Positions 40,658 to 54,200 of a stretch of DNA of 64,000 nt are shown piece after piece; the first letter of the stretch is position 1; the number at the start of each line of letters is the position of its first letter. The notes beneath the pieces were generated by a model. The model was given only the letters and a program-made list of their open reading frames with translations. It had not been told where the DNA came from and did no database searches. The stretch lies in assembly GCA_024516035.1 (NCBI GenBank), contig CM044965.1, forward strand, positions 26,389,141 to 26,453,140. Direction: 5' to 3'. The position numbers and the translations under genes are program-made. This DNA is from Bactericera cockerelli. Taxonomy: Eukaryota; Arthropoda; Insecta; Hemiptera; Triozidae.

Positions 40658-41984
40658 AAAAATATAGAACATAAATTTGAATAGGTAAAAAATATCAATC
40701 AATCACCAATGTCGTCATGAATATACATAAATAAACTTTGAAAACACGTCTGACCCTTATTGATATAATAAATAATAAATATCAAAATACATATAATAAA
40801 ATTTCATCAGTATAATTTACTGTTTACATGCGTCTAACATCAAAAGTAGGCCGATAGAGAATTGCATCTTTTCAATTAATTTTACCTAAATATAACTTCT
40901 TTTATATTTAGTATATAAGAAAAATAGTGACTATTGAGTAATATGAAACTTATGGCTTTGGAAAACATATACGTAGATAAAAGTATGTTAAAAGTGTTAA
41001 AGTAGGTATGTATGGGTAACGTGACTTTTATAGGTCCGTAAAAAAACAAAATGCGATGTTGCCAATATGTGTAAAAAAAATACTGTTGCAAAATTTAAAT
41101 TTTCTCAATGGTAAACAACCAAAACAAAATCTTTGAAAAGAAAAATCATTTTTTTTTGGAATCAATGAAAGTCTTTCTGAATCATACGCCCAAAAATGTT
41201 GTCAGCTCAATTTCGAGAGAAAAAATCGACCAAAAACAATACTTTCTATACCTTATAGGTGATAGAAAATAAAAAAGAAACACTGAAATACCCAATTTAG
41301 AATCGAATTGCTAGCCAAAAAAAAAGGTCCGAAGTGGGATTTTGAAACACATAATAACATGTCTTGGCTGCTAGAATAATGGGACTCATTAGTCTTAGGG
41401 ATGGGCAGTGTACATAAGGCGATATCATCATAAATATTATTATTAATTGTTTTTTTTTATTATTGTTCAGCTTAATCTTTTTCGCTAAACAATAGGAATA
41501 AAATAAATATGCTTGCAATTATATATTGATTAATTTAACTTCTATTGTAAATTGTAATTTTTGTAAATGTAACTGGCCAACCACAAATTGTAATTATTCA
41601 AAAATACAATGAACCTTATTATTTATTTATTTTTAATAAAAGAAAATGATAATCAAATTAAACGGACAATATCCTACAAAAACTTGAGGTTACGTGCTGA
41701 TGGTCTGAGCTTGACGCATTGACGCACTAGCTATCATCTGACGCACGAAAGCTAATTACCATTCCAAAGTTAACTGACCTGATTACTCTCTTGACGTGCT
41801 GAGTGCGAATTTTTTTTTTGCAAAACAACTCACTTGCACGGTCGAGGTGGCTATTCTCCGTCCAGGATTTCGCAAACATCGGCGAAAATTTACCGACTTG
41901 GCGAAAATCACCGGTCGCTTATGAGAACCATTGTTAGGTTTTCGATGCATTAGCACAATACTATAATAAAGTCCAAACTGGGAG
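40658..41984. other. No gene recognised; C fragment at 41340-41435
   Basis: AT-rich. The only assignable piece is a decayed C body (AATAATGGGACTCATTAGTC). Confidence 0.45.
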
Positions 41985-42190
41985 AAGTCACGTGGCAGAG
42001 TGAGTTAGAGCGCTATTGCACGCTCTTACACGCTCATGGCATTGCACGCATGGTGACCTGGGTTCGATCCCCAGCGGGGCAGGAATTTTTTTGATCTGTA
42101 CTTGGGTGTTCGGGTCCACATACTCGCGAGGAAAATGAGTTTTACTTGTACTGGAGCCAACGACCAGCGAAGCCACATTGCCAGAATAAT
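41985..42190 (+). repeat. Family G SINE
   Basis: GTGGCAGAGTGAGTTAGAGC, CTGGGTTCGATCCCCAGCGG, CGCGAGGAAAATGAGT. Confidence 0.9.
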
Positions 42191-42533
42191 ATAACGCTTT
42201 TTTGATATTGCCATAAAAATATAATACGCGTTATTTATATACTGCCTTCTCAAACTGACAAGTCCCATTATTCCACTCAGCAGAAGACCTATAATGAGAC
42301 CATTTGGAGTCTCGTCAGTCGAATATCGAACAATATAGACTGATCACTTCATCAGGTAATCAAAACAAAAAGAGAATAAAAATAGAGAAGTTTGATGTCA
42401 CGTCATTAAAAATAGAGAGGTGATTACGAGAGACATGCACTTAGACGCATATTCTATTCATATCATTAAAAAAATACACCTTGTTTACCCCACCGGAGCA
42501 GTGAAGACAATATCGCCTAATTTATAGTGCCCG

Positions 42534-42797
42534 ACCAGCCTCCGTGGCGTAATGGTTGTGACTACTGCCCGTAGTCCAGAGATCCCGAGTTCAATTTCCG
42601 GTGGGACAACTTTTCGAAAAAATTCTGTTCCCTCCAAAACATTGAGGTTGGCATCTCCGGTCCCTACAAAGGCTGGGTGAGGTTAATGAGGGGTAGCTGG
42701 TACGATTCCCAGAGAATGAAGCTTAAACCACCGTCCTGACTTCTTAAAATCAGGACGTTATAACCAAAATAGAATTAACTGGTCACAATAGTTCTAA
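42534..42797 (+). repeat. Family E SINE
   Basis: CAGCCTCCGTGGCGTAATGG to AACTGGTCACAATAG; preceded by a C-tail fragment (ATATCGCCTAATTTATAGTG), so again E sits in C. Confidence 0.9.
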
Positions 42798-42853
42798 ATA
42801 TAGAGGTTGGTAGTGATAATTGGTGCTTTCTTATGGAATTCCAACCAGTCAAT

Positions 42854-43041
42854 CTAATAATAATAATATATAATGCCCGATTAGGACTATAGTCCCAATT
42901 ATTCCAGCAGTAAACCAAGACGTATATTATGTGCTAAAAATCCCAAGATAACTTATCATGTCCCGGCTGGGTTTCGAACCCACGACCTCTGGAATATCTG
43001 GATTCACAGAGTGCCGCCTTTACCACTGAGCTAACGGGACA
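42854..43041 (-). repeat. Family C SINE
   Basis: TGTCCCGGCTGGGTTTCGAA and GAGCTAACGGGACA head. Confidence 0.92.
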
Positions 43042-43074
43042 TAGTAATAAGAGACATATAATCAACAATACCAA

Positions 43075-43322
43075 CCTGGCTGGAGGACGTTAAACAGGGA
43101 GAAGACCAGATTGTTCGCTAGAGGACTATAAACAGAGAACAGACTAGCCAACCCTTACAAGCCAGGCTATCTTGCATTTTCTAAGGGTTTAATGGCTTAT
43201 AAAGAAAAGTCCAAGTCCTCATGATGGTTGATGCACATAAAATATGTGGTTCAGGACGACCATCATGAATAAGTTGGCTGGAGCCATACGCACCCTCCGG
43301 TACACATTTCAACAACAACAAT
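43075..43322 (+). repeat. Family K element
   Basis: CCTGGCTGGAGGACGTTAAA, AAGTCCAAGTCCTCATGATG, (AAC)n end. Confidence 0.85.
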
Positions 43323-43817
43323 ACCAACCGAATACGTAAATGAAATCAGAACCTAGTATCTAAACCTTAATTTCATCTTAAGTGTTCTAATGACCTACGC
43401 ATCACGTACGTCATATAAGCAGGAAAAACACATTTACCTCAACCATTAAAGTTATTTATAACTGCAGAAGTTACTTAGCGAGTATACTTAAAAAAAAAAA
43501 AAAAACGATTTATCTCAATGAGATCAAGTAAGTGAGTACAACATAGATTGTTCATTAAAGTATTCATAACTCCAGGAAAGAGGGAGTTTTCAGTCTTACC
43601 TCGGCAGTAGTAAACATTTTTTTTTTTTAATTTTACGACTTCGTGTCCATTTATACAAAACGCGATTTTCATATTTTAAAAAAGAAAAGAAAAAAACTTA
43701 TGAATAAAATTCTATTTGCTTTACCCCCTCAGCTTTCTTATTACTCATTTTTACCGCGATCTATTTATCCGAGATACCCCTAAATAAACAACCTCGGCAG
43801 TGTAAGCAAGGTACCTA

Positions 43818-44051
43818 TCTTAATATATAAATGTCAAAGTCACTGACTGATCACTGACTGATCATCGCTCTACAGCCCAAACCGTAAGTCCTAGGAAGCT
43901 GAAATTTGGTAGGTAGCTTTGTCTTAAAGTCTAGATGTGCAATAAGACGGGATTTTTCGAAATTCCCACTACAACACCTGCCATTGGCGAAAAAGGATTT
44001 TTTGCTTTCACGGCCATGCCTCGGCCCGCAAAGCGAGCGACAGCCCGCTAG
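43818..44051 (+). mobile_element. Non-autonomous Helitron
   Basis: A|TCTTAATATATAAATG start and CGACAGCCCG-CTAG|T end; near-identical to 31655-31884. Confidence 0.88.
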
Positions 44052-44427
44052 TATTCTATATGCTCTACCCCACTCAGCTTTCTCAGAACTCATTTTTACC
44101 GCGATCTATTTACCCGAGATACCCCTAACCAACTCATGTTATCTATTATTATCTACTTAATCGATGTACCCATCTATTTACCTAGGGTAATCCGCTGTAA
44201 ACAAGACGAACACATCATCAGAGACGCACCGATTTAAGATAATAATATAATAAAAACAACATCACCGTAAGTATACTAAAAGAGTAAAAAGAGAATTAAG
44301 GAAAGCATTAGAAATGAGGGGGAAACTTTGTCTCTGATGGGGTTCAAACACAGGACCTTCGACATCACAATTGTTATTACATCTTCTCGATCAAGCCATT
44401 GGAGTCGGTAGAATCACTGTATATGTG

Positions 44428-45080
44428 TCATCATCATAGGGTGGCGTCATCGTGAACGATGGTAGCCAGACAGTGGAGGTATGACTCAGCACTTCTACCA
44501 CTGTCTTTACAAGGAGTCTAATAATTGACAAGGGCCCCCAGAACCCAATGCTGGTCTACTCCCTGTTTATAGTCCCCCAGCCAGACTGCTGGTCTACTCC
44601 CTGTTTATAGTCCCCCAGCCAGACTGCTAGTCTACTCCCTGTTTATAGTCCCCCAGCCAGACTGCTAGTCTACTCCCTGTTTATAGTCCCCCAGCCAGAC
44701 TGCTAGTCTACTCCCTGTTTATAGTCGCCCAGCCAGACTGCTAGTCTACTCCCTGTTTATAGTCGCCCAGCCAGACTGCTAGTCTACTCCCTGTTTATAG
44801 TCCCCCAGCCAGACTGCTAGTCTACTCCCTGTTTATAGTCGCCCAGCCAGACTGCTAGTCTACTCCCTGTTTATAGTCGCCCAGCCAGACTGCTAGTCTA
44901 CTCCCTGTTTATAGTCCCCAGCCAGACTGCTAGTCTACTCCCTGTTTATAGTCGCCCAGCCAGACTGCTAGTCTACTCCCTGTTTATAGTCCCCCAGCCA
45001 GACTGCTAGTCTACTCCCTGTTTATAGTCCCCCAGCCAGACTGCTAGTCTACTCCCTGTTTATAGTCCCCCAGCCAGTAT
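44428..45080 (+). repeat. Family J element with a ~14-unit 38-bp minisatellite
   Basis: The J body (GGTGGCGTCATCGTGAACGA) runs to ~44545. A 38-bp array with the unit GCTAGTCTACTCCCTGTTTA + TAGTCCCCCAGCCAGACT follows. Units alternate TAGTCCCCC and TAGTCGCCC. Confidence 0.95.
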
Positions 45081-45154
45081 ATGTATAGGGTGTTCAAAAA
45101 AACAGACATACCCCCTAGTCTATTATACTATTACATACGTCATAGCTATATTGT

Positions 45155-45362
45155 GCATTGGTAATCAAGTGGTTAACGCGCTAGTCTAGTAATCCAGACA
45201 GCGTAGGCAACCGTTGGTTCGAATCCCACCCAGTGCAAGATTTTTTTCAATAGTTAAATTGAGTTTGTGACCACATAGGTAATAATAAGACTCTGAGGGT
45301 TATGTGGTAGAAAATGCTCTGAGCATGAACCTCGCCTGGTGGTTACCTTTCACTAAAGATTG
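45155..45362 (+). repeat. Family B SINE
   Basis: GCATTGGTAATCAAGTGGTT head, GGTTCGAATCCCACCCAGTG. Confidence 0.92.
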
Positions 45363-45406
45363 TTACTGTACGTACATATTACAAGCAGATTGTAGTCATT
45401 AATAAT

Positions 45407-45719
45407 CTGACCTAGTTGCAGATTATTAATGAAACCCTTGCAATTAACACTGCGACCTTATTCGATCTATTGTGACCAGTTGATTCTATTTGGTTTTAAC
45501 GTCCTGATCAGGACAGGGGTGTTACCCTCCATGCGCTGGGAATCGTACCAGCTACCCACATTAACCTCACCCAGCCTGGGTAGGGCTGAAAATGCCTCCA
45601 GCCTTAGGTATTTGGAGGGAACAGAATTTTCTTCGAAAAGTCTGTCCAAACCGGCGATCGAACTCGGGATCTCTGGACTACGGGCAGTAGTCTGAACCGT
45701 TATGCCACGGAGGCTGGCT
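45407..45719 (-). repeat. Family E SINE
   Basis: CCGGCGATCGAACTCGGGAT and TTATGCCACGGAGGCTGGC. Confidence 0.92.
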
Positions 45720-45899
45720 AGTCATTAATAAGCTATCAGTAAATTTTATAGTACACTATTAACACTGTCATAGGAATTACAGGAAGTTCACGCATACATC
45801 CGCGGGTTTCAATGCAGAGGTTGCTAAAAACACGTCTCCAGTTCAGATTAAAATAGATGAGAGTATGATAAATGGGTTTTAGATTTAATAGGGGATTCA

Positions 45900-46016
45900 G
45901 TATGGGAAACTATATACGGAGTATGTATGGGAAACTGTAACTATGTATATAGTTATGTACGGAGTATGTATGGGAAACTGTTGCTATGTATATAGTTATG
46001 TACGGAGCCTCCATTG
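45900..46016 (+). repeat. ~57-bp tandem repeat
   Basis: Two and a half units of GTATGGGAAACTGT + AACTATGTATATAGTTATGT. Confidence 0.85.
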
Positions 46017-46202
46017 GACAGTTTCCTGTAGCAATTACAACCCATTTCCTTTGTATACTAATTTAAACTAGACAATATTAATATCTAAACTAGATAATAT
46101 ACATACCTAAACTAGATAACGCCTATCTACACTAGATAGACATAGACAATACCATATTATGGTGGAAGTTTTACACATAGAGTCGAACCTGGATATAAGA
46201 GA

Positions 46203-46342
46203 ATTGGTTCGGTTATCCAGAGGTCGTGAATTCGAAACCCAACCGGGACATGACAAGTTATCCTCCTATTAAGCATTTGGGCCAAACCTAACAATACGTC
46301 CTGGGCATCACTCTTGGGCTTACTGCTGGACCAATGATGTCT
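46203..46342 (+). repeat. Family C SINE, partial
   Basis: Lacks the head start; CGTGAATTCGAAACCCAACC and ACTGCTGGA. Confidence 0.85.
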
Positions 46343-46379
46343 TTATTTATTTCATTCGACAAATGGTCTTCACATAATA

Positions 46380-48250
46380 CAGGGTGATCGAAACCACCCA
46401 GCCACTATCTTTTTCTCGAGAACGGTTTGAGTTAGGATCTTGAAACAAAAAATTGATCCCCAATATGAAGTCTGAAGTTTTATGGGAAAATATTTTGAAC
46501 CTCCGCCCACCGCCCCTAAGGGCGTTTTCAGGGGGGCACATGTCCGTTTCTCCCGAATTTTAAATGGAATGCATATTTTTTTATTTTATTTTCAAAACAT
46601 GCAAAGCAAGTTAGTAACATTAGTAAAAAGAAAAAAAATATTCCTTGGTTCGAGTCCCGAAAAAACACGGTTTTTAGAAGAAAATAGACCCAGGTTGCGG
46701 AAGTCATTACGGGCACCCGGTAAACGTTGTAAAAAAATTAAAAATGTCAAAAGATAGGTAAAGTTCTTTTCTTTAATTTGATGTACTTGTTTTTATTCAT
46801 TAAGAAAGTCATAGGTCCTTAAATTGGTCATAAACTTTTTTCAGTTTCAAAAGACCAAAAGTCCAGAAATTTAAATTCGACCCCCTATATTTTTTTCTTT
46901 TAAATAAAAGAAGAAAATTATTAGCATACAATGCAAAAAAAATGAGCTTTCTGCAATTTTTTTCCTTAAAATGGCAGACGAATAACCTCTGAAATGCGTT
47001 CATTTCCGTGCGCGTGAGTCATCACACGAGTCCGTGCCTGAAGTTTGTATGTACGATGTAGGTAACTCACCTCTACAGATGTTCAAAAACACTACCCTCG
47101 GCTGCAATACATTTCCTGAGTCTGCCAGGATAGGTGGCATGAACTCTGTCTAGCTCCTCAAGTGTGATGTTGCGGCAGATCTCAATGATGCGCAGCTTCA
47201 CATATTCCACATCTGTTGGCCTGGTTCGGTATGCTTAATATTTCACGTTTTCCGACAGGTAGAAATTCATGACGGTGAGGTCCGGGGTGCGGGGGGTATA
47301 AGAGTTTGGTCCTCCTCTACCGATCCATCTCTGAGGGAACATTTGATCAAGTTGTTCTCACACCCTCGGATAAAAATGGGTGGGGCCTCGTCTTGTTGGA
47401 ACAACATTGTATCCTTAATGTTGGTTTTAAGTTCAAATGAAGTTTAAATACTTTACTCCCGTCAGATTTCCGTCGATGAAGTACGGTCCAATAATCCTAG
47501 TGCTAAGGACACCGCACCAAACATTAAGACTCCATACATGCTGGCCATCAACTTCTCTCATCCAATGAAGGTTCCTTACATACAAACTTCAGGCACGGAC
47601 TCGTGTGATGACTCACGCGCACGGAATTGAACGCATTTCAGAGGTTATTCGTCTGCCATTTTAAGGAAAAAAATTGCAGAAAGCTCATTTTTTTTGCATT
47701 GTATGCTAATAATTTTCTTCTTTTATTTAAAAGAAAAAAAAATAGGGAGTCGAATTTAAATTTCTGGACTTTTGGTCTTTCGAAACTGAAAAAAGTTCAT
47801 GACCAATTTAAGGACCTATGACTTCCTTAATGAATAAAAACAAGTACATCAAATTAAAGAAGAGAACTTTACCTATCTTTTAACATTTTTAATTTTTTTA
47901 CAACGTTTACCGGGTGCCCGTAATGACTTCCGCAACCTGGGCCCATTTTCTTCTAAAAACCGTGTTTTTTCGGGACTCGAACCAAGGAATATTTTTTTTC
48001 TTTTTACTAATGTTACTAACTTGTTTTACATATTTTGAAAGTAAAATAAAAAAATATGCATTCCATTTAAAATTCGGGAGAAACGGACATGTGCCCCCCT
48101 GAAAACGCCCTTAAGGGCGGTGGGCGGAGGTTCAAAATATTTTCCTATAAAACTTCAGACTTCATATTGGGGACCAATTTTTTGTTTCAAGATCCTAACT
48201 CAAACCGTTCTCGAGAAAAAGATAGTGGCTGGGTGGTTTCGATCACCCTG
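46380..48250 (-). mobile_element. Tc1/mariner-superfamily element with 674-bp terminal inverted repeats
   Basis: TA at 46378-46379 and 48251-48252 flank CAGGGTGATCGAAACC / GGTTTCGATCACCCTG. Arms 46380-47053 and 47577-48250 pair with no net indel (sums equal 94630) and few mismatches. The 523-bp centre is a decayed transposase C-terminal half on the minus strand. Confidence 0.95.
47073..47585 (-). pseudogene. Transposase remnant (IS630/Tc1-mariner type), C-terminal half
   Basis: The minus strand reads HWMREVDGQHVWSLNVWCGV, IIGPYFIDGNLTG, TMLFQQDEAPPIF (second catalytic Asp region), then after a frameshift RWIGRGGP and TPDLTVMNFYL, and a terminal GRLRKCIAAEGSVFEHL. At least one in-frame stop and two frameshifts make it non-functional, and the N-terminal DNA-binding half is absent. 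The stop lies at the edge of the left arm. Confidence 0.88.
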
Positions 48251-48436
48251 TATAATAAAATTATGAATGACCCGTTAGAAAGAAAAAGAGAAAAGGAAAA
48301 CATTAGAAACACAGGACCTTTGGCATGACAATTATCATCATCTCACCACTACAGTGCAAAGATTTGAAATCTAGGTTGCTCTCGTAAACATAATTATGTA
48401 GGATTTCATCTCTCTTTCTCTTTCTTTCTCTCTCTC

Positions 48437-48437
48437 T

Positions 48438-48515
<78 letters not shown>
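48437..48515 (+). repeat. (CA)n microsatellite
   Basis: About 36 CA units preceded by a CT-rich tract. Confidence 0.98.
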
Positions 48516-48637
48516 CTTGAATGAATGTACGTCATTGAAACCAGCAACTTCCTATACTTACAAGGTGGTATAGAAATTAATGTACACGAACATGCACACA
48601 TACAGGGTGTACCAGAAAACGTTATTCTATGCACGTA

Positions 48638-48838
48638 ATAATAAAAATATAACTCTTTAGTGGAAGGTAACCACCAGGCGAGGTTACTACTCAAAGCATT
48701 TTCTACCACCTAACCCTCAGCGTCTTATTATTATATGGTCACAAACTCAAATAAATGAGGGAAAATTCATGCACTGGGTGGGGTTCGAACCAACGGATCC
48801 CTACGCTACCTGGATTACCACACGAGCTACCAGTGCAC
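48638..48838 (-). repeat. Family B SINE
   Basis: TAGTGGAAGGTAACCACCAG to GAGCTACCAGTGCA; a D-type/F fragment (GAAAGCGACGTTAA) follows. Confidence 0.9.
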
Positions 48839-49420
48839 GTTCTTTGACACCATGATCATGTGTGTATTTGAAAGCGACGTTAACTAATCAAACACACAGA
48901 TAGACAGTCAATCTGCAAACTTCTTGTCCAGATAGAATTTAGACAATTAGACTTTAACTTAGCACTGTACCTACTTCGTTCGGTCACTAGTTGACAACTT
49001 GACTAGTTGACAAACGACCTAGAAAGAAAAAAAAAAACACCAAAAAAACATCACCACGAAAATAGTAATAATACTATAAACATAAAAGATATCTAATAAT
49101 AATAATAATTCAAAAACAATATCTCTAAAACGGTCAACAAACAACAACAACTTGACCTAAACCAAAACAGAATTCTTCGTAACTAATTGGCGAGAAGTAT
49201 CATTATTTATATGTTTTGGTTCATCAGTGATGCGTCATATTTTTGCAACGCAAAATACTTGTTTATTTTTTAAGGTTAATTAAACAAATAATCTTCGTTG
49301 TATTGCTAACGAGGCACTGTTAGAATAAGTCTAAAATCATTATTATATTAGTGATAAATTATGTAAACACTTTATTTCAACACACAAGAACCAAGATGGG
49401 GACTATAGAGTTAACAAGCA

Positions 49421-49642
49421 AGCGCGCAATCAGCTTAGTGGGCATCCACTCGCTTTCGCTTACCATGCGGAAGGCTAGGGTTCGATCCCCCGAGCCGACA
49501 AAAAAATTGAATTATACAATATACAATTGGGTTTGTATTGGTTACAGTTGTTTGAAAAGGATTGTGTCACCTCTCGCCCATCAGAGGGGAGATATACTAA
49601 GGGATGGGCAAGCCACAACACAGACCAAAAGCGTCTGCAAGT
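49421..49642 (+). repeat. Family D SINE, shortened
   Basis: GCGCGCAATCAGCTTAGTGG and CTAGGGTTCGATCCCCCGAG; an internal part of the body is missing. Confidence 0.85.
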
Positions 49643-51869
49643 ACCAATACCGATATATAGAAATTATTTAATAGTAAGACATGATATTGACATATAGAAT
49701 GATACATACAACTTAAGTTTAATTTGTTGGTCCAAAAAATAAAAAGGGAGTCATTACCAAAGGTACGCCAAAAATTAGTAAGGCGAGTTTGAGAAATTTT
49801 CTTTTATCACAATTGTGAAAAACACAAAATTACGATAACTACAAATTACAAATCGAGTAAATAAAAGGGAAAAAAAAAAAAACGAACACAATACTTCCGA
49901 TTTCTAAATATTAGAAATTTTAGAATGTAAAATAAGAAATCGAAAAGAAAAAGCGGATTTTTTTTTTTAAGCTGGGTTTAATATAGGTAAAAAACGTCCT
50001 CTTTGTCTCAGAATCTCTTTCACACAACTCTTATACATTAAAAAAACATAAATATCATAGAAAAAATTCTTATTACCTGTTGTCGAGTACTCCACATAAT
50101 CAAACTCATGAGCACCATTTTGACACAGTAATTAACGGGTTAAACACAATTTTGGTTAAAAAAAAAAACAAATTAAAAGAATTACAATTTTAGTTAATTT
50201 AGTATTTCAAATTAATTGGATATTTAACTTAAATTAAATTTATACTTATTTAATTTCATTTGTAAAAAATACTTATTTATTAAAATTAATAATTTAAAAA
50301 AATGATGTAAGATTTTTTTCTTAACTGAGGATTTATTTGAGTTCATGTTTAAGGAACAGCACATTCATTATCACTAGAGTTTTATTGTTTCACTTAGGTC
50401 ATAATCAAAAAATTTGACACATCACCAATATTTATCGTCGAATTAATTGCTGCAACAAATTCCGGAATGACATCACTTGAGATAATAATAAAACAGTAAA
50501 AGAGGTTATTCGTTAAAAAATTCAAGATAATTTTGCGTCTTCGGTAAAATTAATTACGGTTTGTAAAACATTTTCGGTCGGCAATAAAATCGGTTAGAGT
50601 TTTCAAAACGATTTTCAGTCAAAAAATGAAAATCTATTACTGTTCTAAAAAATTCCATCAGCAAATAAAATTAGCTTCGGTTTCAAACAATTTAAAAAAA
50701 ATAATTGTCTTCACAAAAAAAAGGCTCATATTTTTCAAGTCGATTTCTTGATCAATAAGTAGACGTCAGATTTGTAGGAGAAGAAAAGATAGTACTTGAA
50801 CAGGAGTTGCAATTTCAGGTAAATGAAATTGACCAGGACGAGGTTGGCGTTTCTGCACAGTAACTTATCCATCCGGTTGATTTGGCCAAAAAAAAAGTGT
50901 TGCCAAAAGTATGGCAAAAAATCGGAAAATACTCACACAAAAAAACGAGTATACTTAAATGTGAAAGCTCCAGAAAGAATTATGTTCAAAATTAGCTTTC
51001 TTTAAGGAAAAGTTATTTGATTAAACACGGAAAAACGTCCGGTTGATGTGACAAAAATAAGTGTGCGGAAAATGGTCGAACAAAGGGAGTACACCGGTCA
51101 AGTTAAAAAAAGTGCCAGTCCAGAAAAATGTTAAAATTAAATTTATATTAAGCGAAAAATTATTGATTAACACCAAAAAGTTAACACGAAATATGCATTG
51201 CGGTGTGTATGTCATTCATGCTGTTCGACTACAAAAAAAACGGTATCCATTTAATTAGGTACACTACAAACTTAATTTGAAATTAATTATTTTTTAATTA
51301 GACGTCACAAAAAAAAGGATTTTCTTCAAAAACAAAAAAATTATTTAATTTACCGGAAAACCGGGCGAATTTTGCCGCAACTTCCGAAGTTAACCGCACA
51401 AAATTTTATTAAAATGTTTTTCCACAGAAACATTCGCCACGATAAAAAGCTCAAAACTTGAACTTTAAAGTGAACTGTGACCAGCGAATCAGGGAAGATA
51501 TGTTTGACTTTGAATGAAACTTTGAAGAAAATAAATTAAGTGCCGACTATGCAGAGAGAATTGACGATTGGAAACTGATGCGAATTATAAAATTATAATG
51601 ATTTAAAGTTTTAAACTTTGAGAGAGGAGAGATAATATCGCGCGAGACTTATGTTCAAGACTTATGTTAATCCACTCGTGTTCACAGTTGTTGTGAGAGT
51701 TAACTTTTTATCAAACTTTTATATTTTTTAAAAAAGGATAAATTATGTTGTTGGATATTTTTCAATGTACTTCTCAGGTTATGGATTTGTGGAATCACAT
51801 GATTATTCAGGTGATTTTCTCCTACACTTTATAGATTTTATTGAACCTTTTTTAAGTGATGCTTTGTAT
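49643..51869. other. AT-rich stretch, no gene recognised
   Basis: More than 2 kb with no SINE of the named families and no credible exon; open frames are short and low complexity. A decayed A tail may be at 49780-49850. Confidence 0.45.
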
Positions 51870-52027
51870 TTTTTTTTAAGTTGAGCGTTTCACAGCCTTT
51901 TTTATTTCGTAGCCATGAAACATTAGTTACTGAAGACGTTTGTGGTCTGTTTTAGCCAGCCCATCCCGTAGTATGCCTCCCCTCTGTGGTTGGAATGTGA
52001 CATAATACTTCCCATTTAGGTGCTGGG
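51870..52027 (-). repeat. Family D SINE, 3' body
   Basis: AAGTTGAGCGTTTCACAGCC to CTTCCCATTTAGGTGCTGGG; head missing. Confidence 0.88.
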
Positions 52028-52046
52028 TACAATCACCAGAAGATAT

Positions 52047-52230
52047 TTATTTCAACAGTAAGCCCAAAGTACGTATTATTATGTTAAATCCCGAATGGGA
52101 GCATAACTAATCATGTCCCATGGGTAAACCGCGTTGATTTAAACGAAGAAAAAAAAAATGTCCCGGTGGGGTTTCGAACCTGCGACCTCTCGATTACAGG
52201 CGACGCCTTGACCACTGAGCTACCGGGACA
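52047..52230 (-). repeat. Family C SINE
   Basis: GTGGGGTTTCGAACCTGCGA and GAGCTACCGGGACA, with a short internal insertion. Confidence 0.88.
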
Positions 52231-52307
52231 GATAATGTATGGAAGTTATGAGGAATTTGTATGTACCGAATTTCGGGTGAAAAACCCATCTGATTCGCTA
52301 CAATTTT

Positions 52308-52556
52308 TATGGGGTAAGCGCAACAAATTACTAAGAGCCTCCTTTACATTTCGAATTATTCTATTACATTAATTTCTTTTTACTCTGGTAATGCCGCCAC
52401 TGGTCGTTACTCATACAAGTAACTACTCATTTTTCCTCACGAGGTATGAGTGGACCCCGAACATCCAAGTACAGAGCAGAAAAAATCCTCCCCCGCTGGG
52501 AATCGAACCCAGGTCACCATGTGTGCAATGCCTAGCGCGCTATTTCAAACATGACT
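52308..52556 (-). repeat. Family G SINE
   Basis: CTCACGAGGTATGAGTGGAC and CTGGGAATCGAACCCAGGTC. Confidence 0.9.
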
Positions 52557-53970
52557 ACATTGTATTTTCATGATCAGTTATGGATGTGGAATCTTTGTGA
52601 TTTCCTCCTGTATGTATTCTTGATAAGAACTCATTAAGTGATCGCTATTGTGCGTATTTCTATGTGAGCGTACCTTTTATTCTACCAGAAACAATATAAG
52701 ACTTGTGCGTCTGTGTTTCACACTCCATCCGTGACACTCCCTTGATTGTGCGAACAGATAATACAATTTCATGGGTGCAGGTAACCGAGTACAGAAGATA
52801 CTTTTTTATTTCATACAGTGCCCAAACATTGCAATAAGAGATAACCTGGGGTAATGAAAATGAACAAAATTTTTCAGAAATTCGATATGGCGAGTTGAAT
52901 GAACCGGGAAGTCAAATAACTCGAATTATAATTTTTTCGTGATGAAGCATTATAGGATGTACCATTTACTGATTCGCTATCAGTGAATTTCATGGAGTAA
53001 ACTGCCCGGAACAATATAATTTTTTTCACATTTTAATCCTTGAGTGCTAAGAAATAAATCATTAAATTCAATACATAACATTGGTCCTATATTTTTGCTC
53101 ATACAATCGAAAAGTCGAGAATTCCTGGGTATATAGTAAACAATTATTTAATTATTTCTACATATATATAAACTCAAATCTGGCCTGTCTGACTGACTGG
53201 CTATGTCCTCTTACGGGTTGTCTGTTTACAATACCAGCCACGGTAACAGATATTGAAATTTTCATGAGAGTTGAATAATGGGACTTATAATCCTAATTTG
53301 TACAGTATAAATAAGGCGTATTATTATTTTCTAAAGCCACAATATTATTTCTATCATACGAGACAGCGTGATTAAGCCACCTAATCGTAGTTCATTCATT
53401 GAAAATATAAAATAAAGCCCAGGTTATACAATTTTATATCCATATAATTAGTATGATAATATGTTTTTATATGTATACCTAAATATATTAAATAAATATA
53501 GCAACATACATAAGTTTGACACGAAGCGTTTTTGTGCGTAATTAATTAATTTAAATTAGGACCAAGTGATGATGAAGAATATTAAAGTTCACCATAAAGA
53601 TTGAGATTAGTGATGTAATATTGAGGTTTATAGTAAATACATTTATTTTTTTAACACGTGGCTCATAACTACTATTCATTGGGTATATAAATGTAATATA
53701 TATAAGTATATTTTTTAATTAATTATTTTAAAAATCCACATGCCTCCAAATCCTATTTCTATATAAAATTTACATATACCTATATACCTAATACATACCT
53801 AACATTATACTTTGGATATCTAATATGAACTTAATAACAAGTAATTTCACATGCCTCCATAAAAGGTATTTGATGAAAAATCCACATGCAATTTTTTAAT
53901 TAGCACAAGCGAGATTGGGCTAGTGATAAGAGCGGTAATCTGGTAATGTGTATTCCTTGTCGTTTACTGC
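52557..53970. other. No gene recognised
   Basis: AT-rich; a C tail fragment at 53268-53325. TATATATAAACTCAAATCTG at 53163 with a repeated CTGACTG motif may be a Helitron-like 5' end, unproven. Confidence 0.4.
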
Positions 53971-53973
53971 CAA

Positions 53974-54122
53974 TCCGACCTCAGTAGCTGATCGGGTAAG
54001 GGGGGACTTGTAACCTGGAGGTCGGTGGTTCAAGTCCCGGTTTCAGCAAGATTTAGTAAAGCGAGTTTGAGTAGTTGTGATATCACGAAAGTGATTAACA
54101 CAAATATGATAACTTTTTTTTT
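53974..54122 (+). repeat. Family A SINE
   Basis: CCGACCTCAGTAGCTGATCG with small head deletions; intact body and T-run. Confidence 0.92.
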
Positions 54123-54200
54123 AACTTTGTCGTTTACTGCAAATACTTTGTGCCCTTGTCCGAATTGGGTGACTCTGGGGCTGGGTTTATTATTATAATG

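Noticed and set aside
46482..48328. Mirror-image open frames around 46.5 and 48.0 kb
   Set aside because: They are the two inverted arms of one transposon read on both strands.
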